Source of the DNA: CAKZKT01 sp034434235
GTDB lineage: Bacteria; Chloroflexota; Anaerolineae; CG2-30-64-16
DNA length: 64,000 nt
NCBI GenBank assembly: GCA_034434235.1
Contig: DAOTZV010000182.1
Coordinates: 1 to 64,000 of the forward strand
Reading direction: 5' to 3'
Positions 1-9,775 of the stretch are shown one piece after another. The notes under the pieces were generated by a model. The model was not told where the DNA came from. It searched no databases and was given only the letters and a program-made list of their open reading frames with translations. The translations under genes and the position numbers were made by a program. Position 1 is the first letter of the stretch; each line of letters opens with the position of its first letter.

Positions 1-193
1 GCGTCGGGGTGACGACCTTCTCCACCACCTTCTCGACGGTCTTCTCGACCGGCTTCTCGACGACCTTCTCCTGCGTGACGACCTGCGTCACGACCTTCTC
101 GACGACCTGCGGGGTCGGCGCCGCACAGGCCGACAGGAGCATGCTCAGGACAACAACGATCCCGAGCGCCACAGACAACTTCTTACCAGACAT
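1..193 (-). CDS. N-terminus of ABC substrate-binding lipoprotein (family 5, partial)
   Basis: Only the first 64 residues lie in the window; the gene runs off the left edge. It begins MSGKKLSVAL, followed by a hydrophobic signal segment and a lipobox ending LSAC, so Cys23 should be lipidated after signal peptidase II cleavage. A VVEKVV/EKPVEK-type low-complexity linker follows, presumably tethering the binding domain to the membrane. The N-terminus is nearly identical to that of the complete binding protein at 7482-9434, including the same TGTCTCCTCCT (reverse strand: AGGAGGAGACA) ribosome-binding site context, so the two are paralogues. It follows an OppD/OppF-type ATPase pair on the same strand, which suggests peptide- or nickel/opine-type import. 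The substrate cannot be inferred from this fragment. Confidence 0.85.
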   Translation of the reverse strand, partial: MSGKKLSVALGIVVVLSMLLSACAAPTPQVVEKVVTQVVTQEKVVEKPVEKTVEKVVEKVVTPT

Positions 194-264
194 TGTCTCC
201 TCCTGAGAGAATTGAGTAAGCTGAAATGGGCTGGTCTTGCTTTGATGCGGATACGGACAGCAAT

Positions 265-277
265 CTCACCCCCTTTC
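265..277 (-). promoter_or_regulatory. Extended Shine-Dalgarno-like leader element
   Basis: On the minus strand this reads GAAAGGGGGTGAG, 72 nt before the start of the partial binding-protein gene and separate from that gene's own AGGAGGA site. Closely similar elements precede two other binding-protein genes (9577-9590 and 15937-15950). Its function is unknown; the similarity is seen directly, the regulatory role is inference. Confidence 0.35.
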
Positions 278-282
278 ATGCG

Positions 283-2294
<2,012 letters not shown>

Positions 2295-2465
2295 TCCTTA
2301 GCCTCCAAGGCCTGGTATGAACGATGGGAATATGTGGCGTCGGCCCGATCCGATAAGGCCCGAAATAAGGAATATCATGACGCCAAACGCCCGCAAGAGG
2401 CGTCTATCGAATCTCCCCAGATGCACTAACTGTAGATAATAGCACAGCGCCAGAACGATGTCAAA

Positions 2466-3452
2466 TCATTCCTGTTTTGAGACCAAATGGCAGGCGACCC
2501 AGTGGTTGGGGCGCTTCTCCTCGAAGGCCGGCTCCTCGCGCCGACAGATTTCTTCGGCGACGGGGCAACGGGTGTGGAAGCGACACCCCGGAGGCGGGTT
2601 CACCGGGCTGGGCACGTCGCCCGACAGGATGACGCGCTGGCGCTTGAGCTTCGGATTGGGGATCGGGATGGCCGATAACAGCGCCTGGGTATACGGATGC
2701 AGGGGATTGCGGAACAGTTCCTCGCGACTGGTCAGCTCGGCCATCTTCCCCAGGTACATCACCGCCACCCGGTCGCTGATGTGCTCGACGACGCTCAGGT
2801 TGTGGGCGATGAAAAGATAGGTGAGGCCGAACTCGTGCTGCAGGTCGCGCAACAGGTTGAGCACCTGTGATTGCACCGACACGTCCAGCGCGCTGACCGG
2901 CTCGTCGCAAACGACGAACTCGGGGCGCAAGATCAGGGCCCGCGCGATGCCGATGCGCTGGCGTTGACCACCGGAGAACTCGTGCGGGTAACGCTCGCGG
3001 TGATACTCCTCCAGCCCTACCTTGCGCAACATCTCGAGCACGGCCGCGTTCCGCTGCTCCCTGTCCTTCACGCCGTGAATCAGCAGCCCTTCGGCGATGC
3101 TCTCGCCGATCGGCACGCGCGGATCGAGCGACGAGTAGGGATCCTGAAAGACGATCTGCATGTTGCGGCGCAACTGCTTCATCGTGCGGGGGTCGGCCCG
3201 GGCCAGATCCACCCCGCGAAAGCGCACGCTGCCGGAGGTCGGCGGGATCAAACGCAGGATGGTGCGCCCTACAGTCGTCTTGCCGCACCCCGATTCGCCC
3301 ACCAGGCCCAGGCACTCGCCCTTGCGAATGGTAAAGCTTACGCCGTCCACGGCCTTGACGTATCCCGTCACGCGCTGGAGCAGGCCGCTCTTGATGGGGA
3401 AATACTTCCTGAGGTCCTGGACAACGACGAGGTCTTCGTTCCGATCGGTCAT
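2466..3452 (-). CDS. Oligopeptide/dipeptide-type ABC transporter ATPase (OppF/DppF-like), main operon
   Basis: 328-residue ATPase, last gene of the complete importer operon that starts at 9434. Walker A GESGCGKTT (about 52-60), Q-loop FQDPYSSLDP, signature SGGQRQR, Walker B FVVCDEPVSALD, and a C-terminal GCRFHTRCP Cys motif are present. The start at 3452 (MTDRNEDL) lies 8 nt after the upstream OppD stop. The frame stays open for about 280 more codons across the upstream gene, but that stretch is a shadow of OppD in another frame. It should energise import together with the OppD-like protein. It is clearly paralogous to the gene at 283-1281, suggesting duplication of the ATPase pair. Confidence 0.93.
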   Translation of the reverse strand: MTDRNEDLVVVQDLRKYFPIKSGLLQRVTGYVKAVDGVSFTIRKGECLGLVGESGCGKTTVGRTILRLIPPTSGSVRFRGVDLARADPRTMKQLRRNMQIVFQDPYSSLDPRVPIGESIAEGLLIHGVKDREQRNAAVLEMLRKVGLEEYHRERYPHEFSGGQRQRIGIARALILRPEFVVCDEPVSALDVSVQSQVLNLLRDLQHEFGLTYLFIAHNLSVVEHISDRVAVMYLGKMAELTSREELFRNPLHPYTQALLSAIPIPNPKLKRQRVILSGDVPSPVNPPPGCRFHTRCPVAEEICRREEPAFEEKRPNHWVACHLVSKQE

Positions 3453-3460
3453 AATGGCTC

Positions 3461-4468
3461 CTACTGATACAACCAGCAGCGCACGGTGTGGCCCGGCGCC
3501 ACCGGCTTCAATTCCGGTTCCTGCTCGGTGCAGATGGTCAGGCCGTGTTCGAGGCGCGCCCGACAGCGCGGCGCGAACTGACACCCCGGCGGGAGGTTGA
3601 TGAGGTTGGGCACATTGCCCGGAATCACATCGAGCCGGTCTTTGACAACCCCCAGGACGGGCACCGAGCCGAGCAGGCCGATGGTATAAGGATGTTGGGG
3701 TTGCTCGAAGATGGTCACCACATCCGCCTGTTCGACGATCCGGCCGGCGTACATCACCGCCACCCGCTGGCACATCTCGGCCACGATGCCCAGGTCGTGG
3801 GTGATCAGGATGATCGCCGTGCCCATCTCCGACTGAAGCCGGCGCAACAGGTCGAGGATCTGCGCCTGGATGGTCACGTCCAGCGCGGTGGTCGGCTCGT
3901 CGGCGATGAGGAGCTCGGGCAAACACGCCAGCGCCATGGCGATCATCACGCGCTGGGCCATGCCGCCCGAAAGCTCGTGCGGATAGGCATCCACCCGTTT
4001 CTCCGGCTCCGGAATGCCCACCAGCTTGAGCAGTTCGATGGCCCGCGCCCGGCCGGCCTTCTTGCCCAGCCCCTGATGGATCTCCAGCACCTCTGCAAGC
4101 TGATCGCCGACGCAGAACACCGGATTCAGGCACGACGTGGGCTGCTGGAAGATCATCGAGATGCGATTGCCGCGGATCTTGGTCATTTCGGACTCGGATA
4201 GCTGCACCAGATCCTGGCCATCGAAGAGGATCTGGCCGTCCACGATCCTGCCCGGCACGCCGACGAGTCGCATGATCGAGAACGAAGTCACGCTCTTGCC
4301 GCAACCCGACTCGCCCACCAGGCCGAGCACCTCGCCGCGATCTATGTAGAAATCCACTCCATCCACCGCCTTGACCACGCCGGCTTCGGTGAAGAAATAG
4401 GTCTTCAGTCCGCGCACCTCGAGCATGTGTTGTCCGTCGGACGAAGGAGCGGTATTGACGTGGTTCAC
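3461..4468 (-). CDS. Oligopeptide/dipeptide-type ABC transporter ATPase (OppD/DppD-like), main operon
   Basis: 335-residue ATPase with Walker A GESGCGKSV (about 52-60), signature SGGMAQR (Ala where most homologues have Arg), and Walker B LLIADEPTTALD. The C-terminal tail keeps the family Cys residues (GCQFAPRCRARL...C). Translation starts at a GTG (4468), supported by AAGGAG eight bases upstream; an internal Met at residue 15 (MLEVRGL) is where similarity to the family begins and is an alternative start. It lies between a small membrane protein gene and the OppF-like gene and should form a heterodimeric ATPase with the latter. Confidence 0.93.
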   Translation of the reverse strand: MNHVNTAPSSDGQHMLEVRGLKTYFFTEAGVVKAVDGVDFYIDRGEVLGLVGESGCGKSVTSFSIMRLVGVPGRIVDGQILFDGQDLVQLSESEMTKIRGNRISMIFQQPTSCLNPVFCVGDQLAEVLEIHQGLGKKAGRARAIELLKLVGIPEPEKRVDAYPHELSGGMAQRVMIAMALACLPELLIADEPTTALDVTIQAQILDLLRRLQSEMGTAIILITHDLGIVAEMCQRVAVMYAGRIVEQADVVTIFEQPQHPYTIGLLGSVPVLGVVKDRLDVIPGNVPNLINLPPGCQFAPRCRARLEHGLTICTEQEPELKPVAPGHTVRCWLYQ

Positions 4469-4517
4469 TCGGGATACTCCTTGGTTCAGATATTAGGGAT
4501 TGGGAATGGGGGCTGGA

Positions 4518-5054
4518 TCATGGCGCAAAGCCCAGGGCGTAGAGGGCGTCGCGCAGCGGCTCGACCGTGCGCAACACCGGGCCGTTCGCCATGTATTGAC
4601 CGTCCCTGCCCAAAAACACGATCGGCTGATCGGCATGTCGGCCGGTGATCGGGAAAAGCATCTGGGTGGGCCAGCCGGTGTTAAAGCCGGCATGGAGCTT
4701 CACCGGCCGGTCGAAGAACGCCTCCACCGTCAGATAAAGGCCGTAGGCATCCTCCAGCGATCCGGCCGACAGGCCGATGCCCGACGAACGCACCGCGCCC
4801 TGCGCCAGGCTCGCGCGCACGGCCTCGGCCAGCTCTGCATAGCCCATCTGTCCCGGCTCGAACACGGTTCGCTGTCCGCCGTGATAGACGATGATCCGCA
4901 CCGGCCGCTCTTCGAAGCGCGACCAGAACCAGAGCGGATCCTGGGCCGCCAGCGCGATGGTGGCGAAGACCACCAGCAAGCCGAAGCCGATCAACGCAAT
5001 GAACATGCCGGCGAGATTGACCCGTAACCTCTCCGTCGGCGGCTCCCCGGCCAT
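4518..5054 (-). CDS. Uncharacterised single-pass membrane protein within the importer operon
   Basis: 178 residues, not recognised. Residues about 15-37 form one hydrophobic segment (MFIALIGFGLLVVFATIALA), after a short N-terminal region with basic residues, so most of the chain is probably outside the cytoplasm. The extracytoplasmic part contains VRIIVYHGG, a GLSAGSLEDAYGLYLTVEAFF stretch and an FLGRDGQYMANGP segment; no catalytic motif is evident. It lies between permease and ATPase genes of the importer with short spacing, so co-expression is very likely. An accessory role for the transporter is inference from position only. Confidence 0.75.
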   Translation of the reverse strand: MAGEPPTERLRVNLAGMFIALIGFGLLVVFATIALAAQDPLWFWSRFEERPVRIIVYHGGQRTVFEPGQMGYAELAEAVRASLAQGAVRSSGIGLSAGSLEDAYGLYLTVEAFFDRPVKLHAGFNTGWPTQMLFPITGRHADQPIVFLGRDGQYMANGPVLRTVEPLRDALYALGFAP

Positions 5055-5064
5055 CTCTTCCTCG

Positions 5065-5092
5065 TGACGTTTGACGCTTGACGTTTGCCGCT
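5065..5092. repeat. Heptamer tandem repeat, four units
   Basis: Four consecutive 7-bp units read TGACGTT, TGACGCT, TGACGTT, TGCCGCT on the plus strand. They fill the short gap after the small membrane protein gene and end at the stop codon of the downstream-numbered permease gene. On the minus strand the unit is the same (R)CGTCAA heptamer found at 11369-11396 and 51916-51957. Confidence 0.8.
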
Positions 5093-6050
5093 ACAGCTTC
5101 AACCTCGGATCCAACGCATCGCGCAGCCCATCGCCCAGGAAGTTGATGGCGAGCACGGTGATGAAGATGAAAAGGCCGGGCGACAGGGTTTGCGTGAAGA
5201 GATAGTCCAGCGGCGCGCCGCGTGCTGCGTTGAGCATGTTGCCCCAGGTAGGGGTGGGCGGCATGACGCCGAAGCCCAGGAACGACAGCGCCGATTCCGA
5301 GATGATCACACCGCCGAAGCCCAGGGTGGCCGCCACGATGATCGGCGCCAATGAGTTCGGGATCAGGTGGCCGAAGATGATGCGCACCTGGTTGCCGCCG
5401 AGCGCCCGCGTGGCCGCGATGAAGTCCTGCTCGCGCAGGCTGAGCACCGACCCGCGCACCAGCCGGGCAAGGCCCATCCAGCCGAAGACCAGCAGCACGA
5501 AGATGATGATCACCACACTCAGCTTCGAGCCCAGGAAGTTCTGCAGCGCCACGAACTGCCGCAGGCTGCTGGAAAGGACCAGCAGCAGGGGCAACGTCGG
5601 CAACGTCAGGAGGAGGTCGGCGAAGCGCATCAGCAGCGTATCCACCCAGCCGCCGGAGATGCCCGCCACTGCACCGATGATCGTGCCGACGATGACCGTC
5701 AACGTGGTCGTGATGAGCGCCACCAGGAGCGAATAGCGGCCGGCATAAAGCAACCGCGAAAAGATGTCGCGGCCCAGGTCATCGGTGCCCAGGATGTGGA
5801 TCGGCCGGCCCTCATTGCCGGGCGTGAACAGCGGCGCGTAGATATGGCGCAGGTCTATTTCCTCGTAGTCGTAGGGCGCAATGATCGGCGCGGCCGCGCT
5901 GACGAGCACGACGACGATCAGGATGAACAGGCCGAGCATCGCCAGCTTGTGGCGGCGGAGGCGTCGCCACGCCAATCCCCACTGACTGACCGGCTTCGAG
6001 ACCGGAATCGGCTCGCGGCCGAGAAGTTGCTCTGCGGTCGTTGCTGTCAT
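5091..6050 (-). CDS. Peptide/nickel-type ABC transporter permease (OppC/DppC-like)
   Basis: 319-residue inner-membrane permease. An N-terminal cytoplasmic segment (VSQWGLAWRRLRRHKLAMLG) is typical of OppC/DppC, followed by a first membrane helix, a large extracytoplasmic loop with the GTDDLGRDIFSRLLYAGR signature, and a cluster of further helices. The EAA cytoplasmic loop that contacts the ATPase is seen as DFIAATRALGGNQVRIIFGHLIPN. It ends GDGLRDALDPRLKL, the classic OppC C-terminus. It lies between the OppB-like permease and a small membrane protein in the operon and should pair with OppB to form the channel. Confidence 0.94.
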   Translation of the reverse strand: MTATTAEQLLGREPIPVSKPVSQWGLAWRRLRRHKLAMLGLFILIVVVLVSAAAPIIAPYDYEEIDLRHIYAPLFTPGNEGRPIHILGTDDLGRDIFSRLLYAGRYSLLVALITTTLTVIVGTIIGAVAGISGGWVDTLLMRFADLLLTLPTLPLLLVLSSSLRQFVALQNFLGSKLSVVIIIFVLLVFGWMGLARLVRGSVLSLREQDFIAATRALGGNQVRIIFGHLIPNSLAPIIVAATLGFGGVIISESALSFLGFGVMPPTPTWGNMLNAARGAPLDYLFTQTLSPGLFIFITVLAINFLGDGLRDALDPRLKL

Positions 6051-6132
6051 GAAATCATACTCCCACCGCTCGGTTGTTTATGCGCCGTCTGGCGGACGAC
6101 GCACAACGCGCGCTGAAAACGGTCGCCGCTTG

Positions 6133-6166
6133 ACGTGCCAGGCACTCTGCAAGATGCCCGGCCCGT
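6133..6166. repeat. Degenerate ACGTGCC-type hairpin repeat
   Basis: The arms ACGTGCCAGGCA and TGCCCGGCCCGT are imperfect complements around a 10-nt loop. It lies between the two permease genes and is a decayed copy of the hairpin family found intact at 7383, 32826, 56616 and 61270. Confidence 0.55.
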
Positions 6167-6182
6167 GACGGCTGTTTTCGGG

Positions 6183-7277
6183 TTAGCTATACTGAATCCG
6201 CGGATCCACCACCGCGTACATCACATCGGCCACCAGGTTCGAGAAGATCAACAGGAACGCTTCGATGACCAGCAGCCCCTGCACCACGGGCCAATCCACC
6301 ACCGAGATGGCGTCGATGTTCAGGCGCCCCATGCCCGGCCAGGAGAAGATCGTCTCGGTGATGATGGCGCCGCCGAAAAGGCCCGGGATCGCCAGGGCCA
6401 GGATGGTGATCAGCGGGATCAGGGCGTTGCGCAGGCCGTGCTTGAGGATCACGACCCGTTCCTTGAGGCCTTTGGCGCGCGCGGTGCGCATGTAGTCCTG
6501 GCGCAACACCTCGAGCATCGAGGTGCGCGTGTAGCGCACCCAGCCGGCCATGTTGAAATAGGTCAAGACCAGAGTCGGCAGAGCCACGTGATGCAGGCCG
6601 TCCAGGATGGTCTCCAGCTCCTTGCCCGCCAGTTCGGGATAGGCCCGGCCCAGAGACAAAACGCGTCCCAGCGCCTCGATGATATCCCCTTCGGCGCCGG
6701 CCGCCCGCACCCCGCCGGTGGGGAACCAGCCCAGGGCCACCGAAAAGATAGCAATGGCCATCAGACCGGTCCAAAAGGTAGGCATGGACTGGCCGAAGAA
6801 CGCCAGCGCGGTCACGACGTAATCGGTGATCGAATACTGTTTGACGGCGGAAAAGATGCCGATCGGCACCGCCAGCAGGATCGCCAGCAAGGTGGAAAGG
6901 CCCATGAGCAACACGGTATATCCCAGCCGGCCCCAGATCAATTCCACTACCGGCGTGCCCGGCTTCAGGGTCCACGACTGGCCCAGATCTCCCTTGACGA
7001 CCTTGCCGAGCCAGCGGAAATAGCGGCCCTGATCGAGCCGGCACGGCAATTGTACGCCGGCCTCCTTGGGGCAGTACCAGCCCGGCAACAGCGGTTTGTC
7101 CAGGTCGAGCAGCGCGTTCAGGCGCTCAATGTGCGATTGCCCCAGGCGTGGATTCGACAGTTTGAGCAGATCGAACGGGCCGCCCGGCACCACGTTGAGG
7201 ATGATGTAGATGAGGATGGAGACGAAAAAGAGCAGCACGACCGACTGGATCAACCGCCGTATGATGAAGGTGGTCAT
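6183..7277 (-). CDS. Peptide/nickel-type ABC transporter permease (OppB/DppB-like)
   Basis: 364-residue permease. The N-terminus MTTFIIRRLIQSVVLLFFVS is the standard OppB/DppB first helix, followed by ILNVVPGGPFD. The EAA loop is present as LRQDYMRTARAKGLKERVVI, and the C-terminus VMYAVVDPRIQYS is canonical. The ATG at 7277 is preferred over an in-frame upstream ATG because AGAGGAA lies just before it and the upstream extension is unlike the family. The region between the first and second helices (about residues 40-120) is longer than in compact DppB proteins and includes a Cys-containing loop (WYCPKEAGVQLPC), perhaps an extracytoplasmic insertion with a disulfide. Confidence 0.94.
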   Translation of the reverse strand: MTTFIIRRLIQSVVLLFFVSILIYIILNVVPGGPFDLLKLSNPRLGQSHIERLNALLDLDKPLLPGWYCPKEAGVQLPCRLDQGRYFRWLGKVVKGDLGQSWTLKPGTPVVELIWGRLGYTVLLMGLSTLLAILLAVPIGIFSAVKQYSITDYVVTALAFFGQSMPTFWTGLMAIAIFSVALGWFPTGGVRAAGAEGDIIEALGRVLSLGRAYPELAGKELETILDGLHHVALPTLVLTYFNMAGWVRYTRTSMLEVLRQDYMRTARAKGLKERVVILKHGLRNALIPLITILALAIPGLFGGAIITETIFSWPGMGRLNIDAISVVDWPVVQGLLVIEAFLLIFSNLVADVMYAVVDPRIQYS

Positions 7278-7382
7278 CGGGCATTCCTCTTTACAAATCA
7301 GCCGCCAGGACATCGTCAGGCGAAACATTCCTGGCGGCTGAAGCTCATACGTCCTACAGATGCCTGAAAATGATCAACGCTC

Positions 7383-7416
7383 ACGTGCCAGGCACCTGGG
7401 AGGGTGCCTGGCACGT
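7383..7416. repeat. ACGTGCC-type hairpin repeat
   Basis: A perfect 14-bp inverted repeat: ACGTGCCAGGCACC, loop TGGGAG, then its complement. It sits between the binding-protein stop and the OppB-like start. Nearly the same sequence recurs at 61270-61303, with variants at 6133, 22862, 32826 and 56616, so it is a dispersed REP-like element. It lacks a following T-run, so it is not a typical intrinsic terminator; an mRNA-stability role is possible. Confidence 0.85.
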
Positions 7417-7481
7417 CCTGGCGGACCATTCCGAGGCCAGAGCGCCAGACGCCTGTGGGGACATCCTGCAGCCCATCAGGG

Positions 7482-9434
7482 CTACTTGGTCAACTCCCAC
7501 TCCCAGGCATTCCAGCCGCACGGCGCCGAGCTGGTCGGGCCGCATTTGTAGTTCTTGAAGCCCGTCCGGGCCGCCACCGGCACCGCGTTCACCCACAGCG
7601 GGATGACCGGCACCTCGGTGGTCCAGGCCTTGAAGAACGGCGCGTAGGCCGCCTTGCGCTTGGCCACCGACACGATGATGTCGGCGTTGTTCTCGGCGTC
7701 GTTCAGGGCCTTGTCCGCTTCCTTGTTGCACCAGCCCGGGGTATTCTGGCCGGAGTAGTTGTTCTCCTTGGTCGGAATGCCCGCGCAGTTGTACAGGCCC
7801 CAGAACCCGGGATCGTCGCCGCCGACCCAGGTGTAGATGGCCGCGTCGAAGGTGCGGCAGTTCAGCGGGCCGCCGGCCGAGCAGGTGGCGAAGAGGCCGC
7901 GACCGTACAGGAACTGGAGGTTCACGCCGATGTTGACGGCCTTCCACTGTGCCTGGATCGCCTGCGCGATCTTCTGGCGGTCGGCCCGGTCGGTCGTCAT
8001 CAGGGTGATCTCCAGCTTCTTGGTCTCGTTGCCTACCTTCTTGGTGCACGGCAGCGACTTGCAGTCCCAGCCGGCCTCCGCCAGCAACGCCTTGGCCTTC
8101 TCCTTGTCGTACGTGTACTTGGTGTAGTCCTCGGTGTAGTACTGGCTGTTGGTCTTGAGGATGGCGCCGGGCAATTCGGCCGGGGCGTACTTGCCGTAGT
8201 ACAGCGTGTCAATCATCGTCTTCTTGTCGGTGGCATAGTAGAGCGCCTGGCGCACCTTGACGTCGTCCAGCGGGAACTTGGTGGTGTTCAGGTCAATGTG
8301 CTCCCAGGAGTATTCGTTGTACCACCAGAGCTTGTAGATGCCCGCAGCCGCGATCTTGTCCAGGTCGGGCGAATCGGCCGCGCCCAGGCCGGCCACGCTG
8401 CTGATGGCATCAATCTCGCCCTTCTGCAGGGCCGCGATCACCGCCTTGCTCTCGCCGAAGAAGCGCCAGACGATCGTCTTGATCTTGGGATCGCCCAGCG
8501 GGAACGGCTTGTCGCTCTTCTCCAGCACGATCTCCTGGCCCGTCTTCCACTCTTTGACCACGTACGCGCCATCGCCGACCGGCTTCTTGGCGAAGTCGCT
8601 CTTGGCCTGGTCCTTGGCCGGCGTCTTGCTCACGATGTGCGCCGGCATCCAGCCGATGAAGGTCCAGTAGAGCGGATCCACGACCGGCTGGCCGGTGGCC
8701 GAATAGGCGTTCTCCTTGTAGTCGTCCACGAACTTCTCGAACGGCACGTTGCCCTTCAGGGTGCCGGCCTCGGCCGCCTTGGCCTGGTTGTTGCTCATCC
8801 AGATCACCGTGACGGTGTTGTCGTCCACGGCCTTGATGTCGTAGATCTTCTCGATGCCCACGCGGCTGGCCACCTCGAACTCGGGATCCATGTACAGCTT
8901 CCACCACGCCAGCACGTCCTTGCTGGTCACCGGCGTGCCGTCGGTCCAGCGCCAGCCCTTCTTGATCTTGTAGGTGACCTCCAGATGCCGGTCGCCTCCT
9001 TCGCCCACCCACTTGGCGCCGCCGTTCTCAATCGTCGGCACGCTTTCGCAGCCCAACGGCACCCACTCGGCCTTGTCGTTTTGGCTCATGCAGCCCACGA
9101 AGACGGGCGCCAGCACGATGGTGCGGGCCATCATGGCGCCGATCATGGGATGCAGGGTATCCGGCTCCTGTTGCAGCGCGATCACGGCCGTGTCGGCCGG
9201 CTTCTCGGGCGGCTTGGTCGGCACGGGGGTCGGCGGCACCGGCGTCGGGGTCACCACCACCGGCTTCTCGACGATCTTCTCCTTCTCGACCACGACCGTC
9301 GCCTGGACGACCTTCTCGACCGGCTTTTCGACGACCTTCTCGATGACCTGCGGCGTCGGAGCCGCGCAGGCACTCAGGATCATGCTGAGGATGATGATCA
9401 CACCCAGCGCAACGGACCACTTCTTGCCAGACAT
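7482..9434 (-). CDS. ABC transporter substrate-binding lipoprotein (SBP family 5, peptide/nickel type)
   Basis: 650-residue extracytoplasmic solute receptor, first gene of the importer operon. The signal peptide MSGKKWSVAL... ends in lipobox LSAC with Cys23 as the lipidation site. A linker of VEK repeats and a Pro/Thr/Val-rich stretch follows to about residue 75. The family-5 core is recognisable from RHLEVTYKIKKGWRWTDGTP, then SKDVLAWW, DDVKVRQALYYATDKKTMID and a C-terminal PVIPLWVN motif. Several Cys pairs (for example DCKSLPC, CSAGGPLNC, CGPTSSAPC) suggest disulfides. It should deliver peptides or another family-5 ligand to the permeases just downstream. AGGAGGA precedes the ATG. A strong promoter candidate lies at 9666-9694. 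Confidence 0.93.
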   Translation of the reverse strand: MSGKKWSVALGVIIILSMILSACAAPTPQVIEKVVEKPVEKVVQATVVVEKEKIVEKPVVVTPTPVPPTPVPTKPPEKPADTAVIALQQEPDTLHPMIGAMMARTIVLAPVFVGCMSQNDKAEWVPLGCESVPTIENGGAKWVGEGGDRHLEVTYKIKKGWRWTDGTPVTSKDVLAWWKLYMDPEFEVASRVGIEKIYDIKAVDDNTVTVIWMSNNQAKAAEAGTLKGNVPFEKFVDDYKENAYSATGQPVVDPLYWTFIGWMPAHIVSKTPAKDQAKSDFAKKPVGDGAYVVKEWKTGQEIVLEKSDKPFPLGDPKIKTIVWRFFGESKAVIAALQKGEIDAISSVAGLGAADSPDLDKIAAAGIYKLWWYNEYSWEHIDLNTTKFPLDDVKVRQALYYATDKKTMIDTLYYGKYAPAELPGAILKTNSQYYTEDYTKYTYDKEKAKALLAEAGWDCKSLPCTKKVGNETKKLEITLMTTDRADRQKIAQAIQAQWKAVNIGVNLQFLYGRGLFATCSAGGPLNCRTFDAAIYTWVGGDDPGFWGLYNCAGIPTKENNYSGQNTPGWCNKEADKALNDAENNADIIVSVAKRKAAYAPFFKAWTTEVPVIPLWVNAVPVAARTGFKNYKCGPTSSAPCGWNAWEWELTK

Positions 9435-9576
9435 TGTCTCCTCCTGATAGTGGTTTGATGGGAGATGAAATGCAGACAGAACCGGACGGCCAACGGAAAG
9501 GGTTCGGAGTCTACAAGCTTCGGCGGCTGATGACGCGCAAATTGCCCTGCAACCAGGCGCATCTCAGACGCCACTC

Positions 9577-9590
9577 GATCACCTCCTTTC
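9577..9590 (-). promoter_or_regulatory. Extended Shine-Dalgarno match in the binding-protein leader
   Basis: On the minus strand this reads GAAAGGAGGTGATC, a full-length complement of the canonical 16S rRNA 3' tail. It is followed at once by GAGTG, giving a possible GTG start at 9574-9572, but it lies 143 nt before the real gene start. Similar elements precede the partial gene at 193 and the BMP gene at 16026. It could drive a leader peptide or act as a ribosome standby site; neither is shown. Confidence 0.5.
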
Positions 9591-9640
9591 GGATGGACAC
9601 CACAAAAAGGTGAATGACCGCTTCCCGAGACTCATGAGGT

Positions 9641-9664
9641 ATGCCGCCTTGAAGGGGGCGGCAT
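9641..9664. promoter_or_regulatory. Inverted repeat at the expected transcription start of the importer operon
   Basis: ATGCCGCC and GGCGGCAT flank 8 bases. The repeat overlaps the expected start of transcription from the minus-strand promoter at 9666-9694, where it could be an operator or a 5'-end hairpin that stabilises the mRNA. No regulator is known from the window. Confidence 0.4.
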
Positions 9665-9665
9665 A

Positions 9666-9694
9666 AGGATAGCATCAGATAGGATAGATGTCAA
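9666..9694 (-). promoter_or_regulatory. Sigma-70-type promoter of the main importer operon
   Basis: Read on the minus strand: a perfect TTGACA -35 box (9694-9689), a 17-bp spacer and a TATCCT -10 box (9671-9666). It is the best-matching promoter in the window and points at the binding-protein gene starting at 9434. Confidence 0.75.
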
Positions 9695-9762
9695 GTCAAA
9701 TTCGACGCAATTATAAGGCAACCGGATGGCGTCTCGACTGGCGCAATTCGCGCAACTTGTTT

Positions 9763-9768
9763 TATAAT
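9763..9768 (+). promoter_or_regulatory. TATAAT box immediately upstream of the kynB-like start
   Basis: A consensus -10 hexamer ends only 7 nt before the ATG at 9776, so transcription would start at or next to the first codon, giving a leaderless mRNA. No convincing ribosome-binding site lies between them and no good -35 box was found. Confidence 0.55.
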
Positions 9769-9775
9769 AGCCGCC

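Larger units (their letters stand above)
9435..9775. other. Divergent intergenic region (341 bp)
   Basis: No gene was recognised here. It holds the minus-strand promoter of the importer operon (9666-9694), an 8-bp hairpin overlapping the expected transcription start (9641-9664), an extended Shine-Dalgarno-like element (9577-9590) and a TATAAT box for the plus-strand kynB-like gene (9763-9768). The minus-strand leader would be about 225 nt long. Confidence 0.7.

Noticed and set aside
9435..9574. Possible leader peptide starting at a GTG (minus strand, 9574) after the perfect Shine-Dalgarno match
   Set aside because: The frame runs into the binding-protein gene without an early stop and has no distinctive residues; not enough to call a gene.
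9577..9590. Plus-strand GATCACCTCCTTTC resembling the 3' end of 16S rRNA
   Set aside because: Only the anti-Shine-Dalgarno tail matches; none of the preceding helix 45 sequence is present, so it is not an rRNA fragment.
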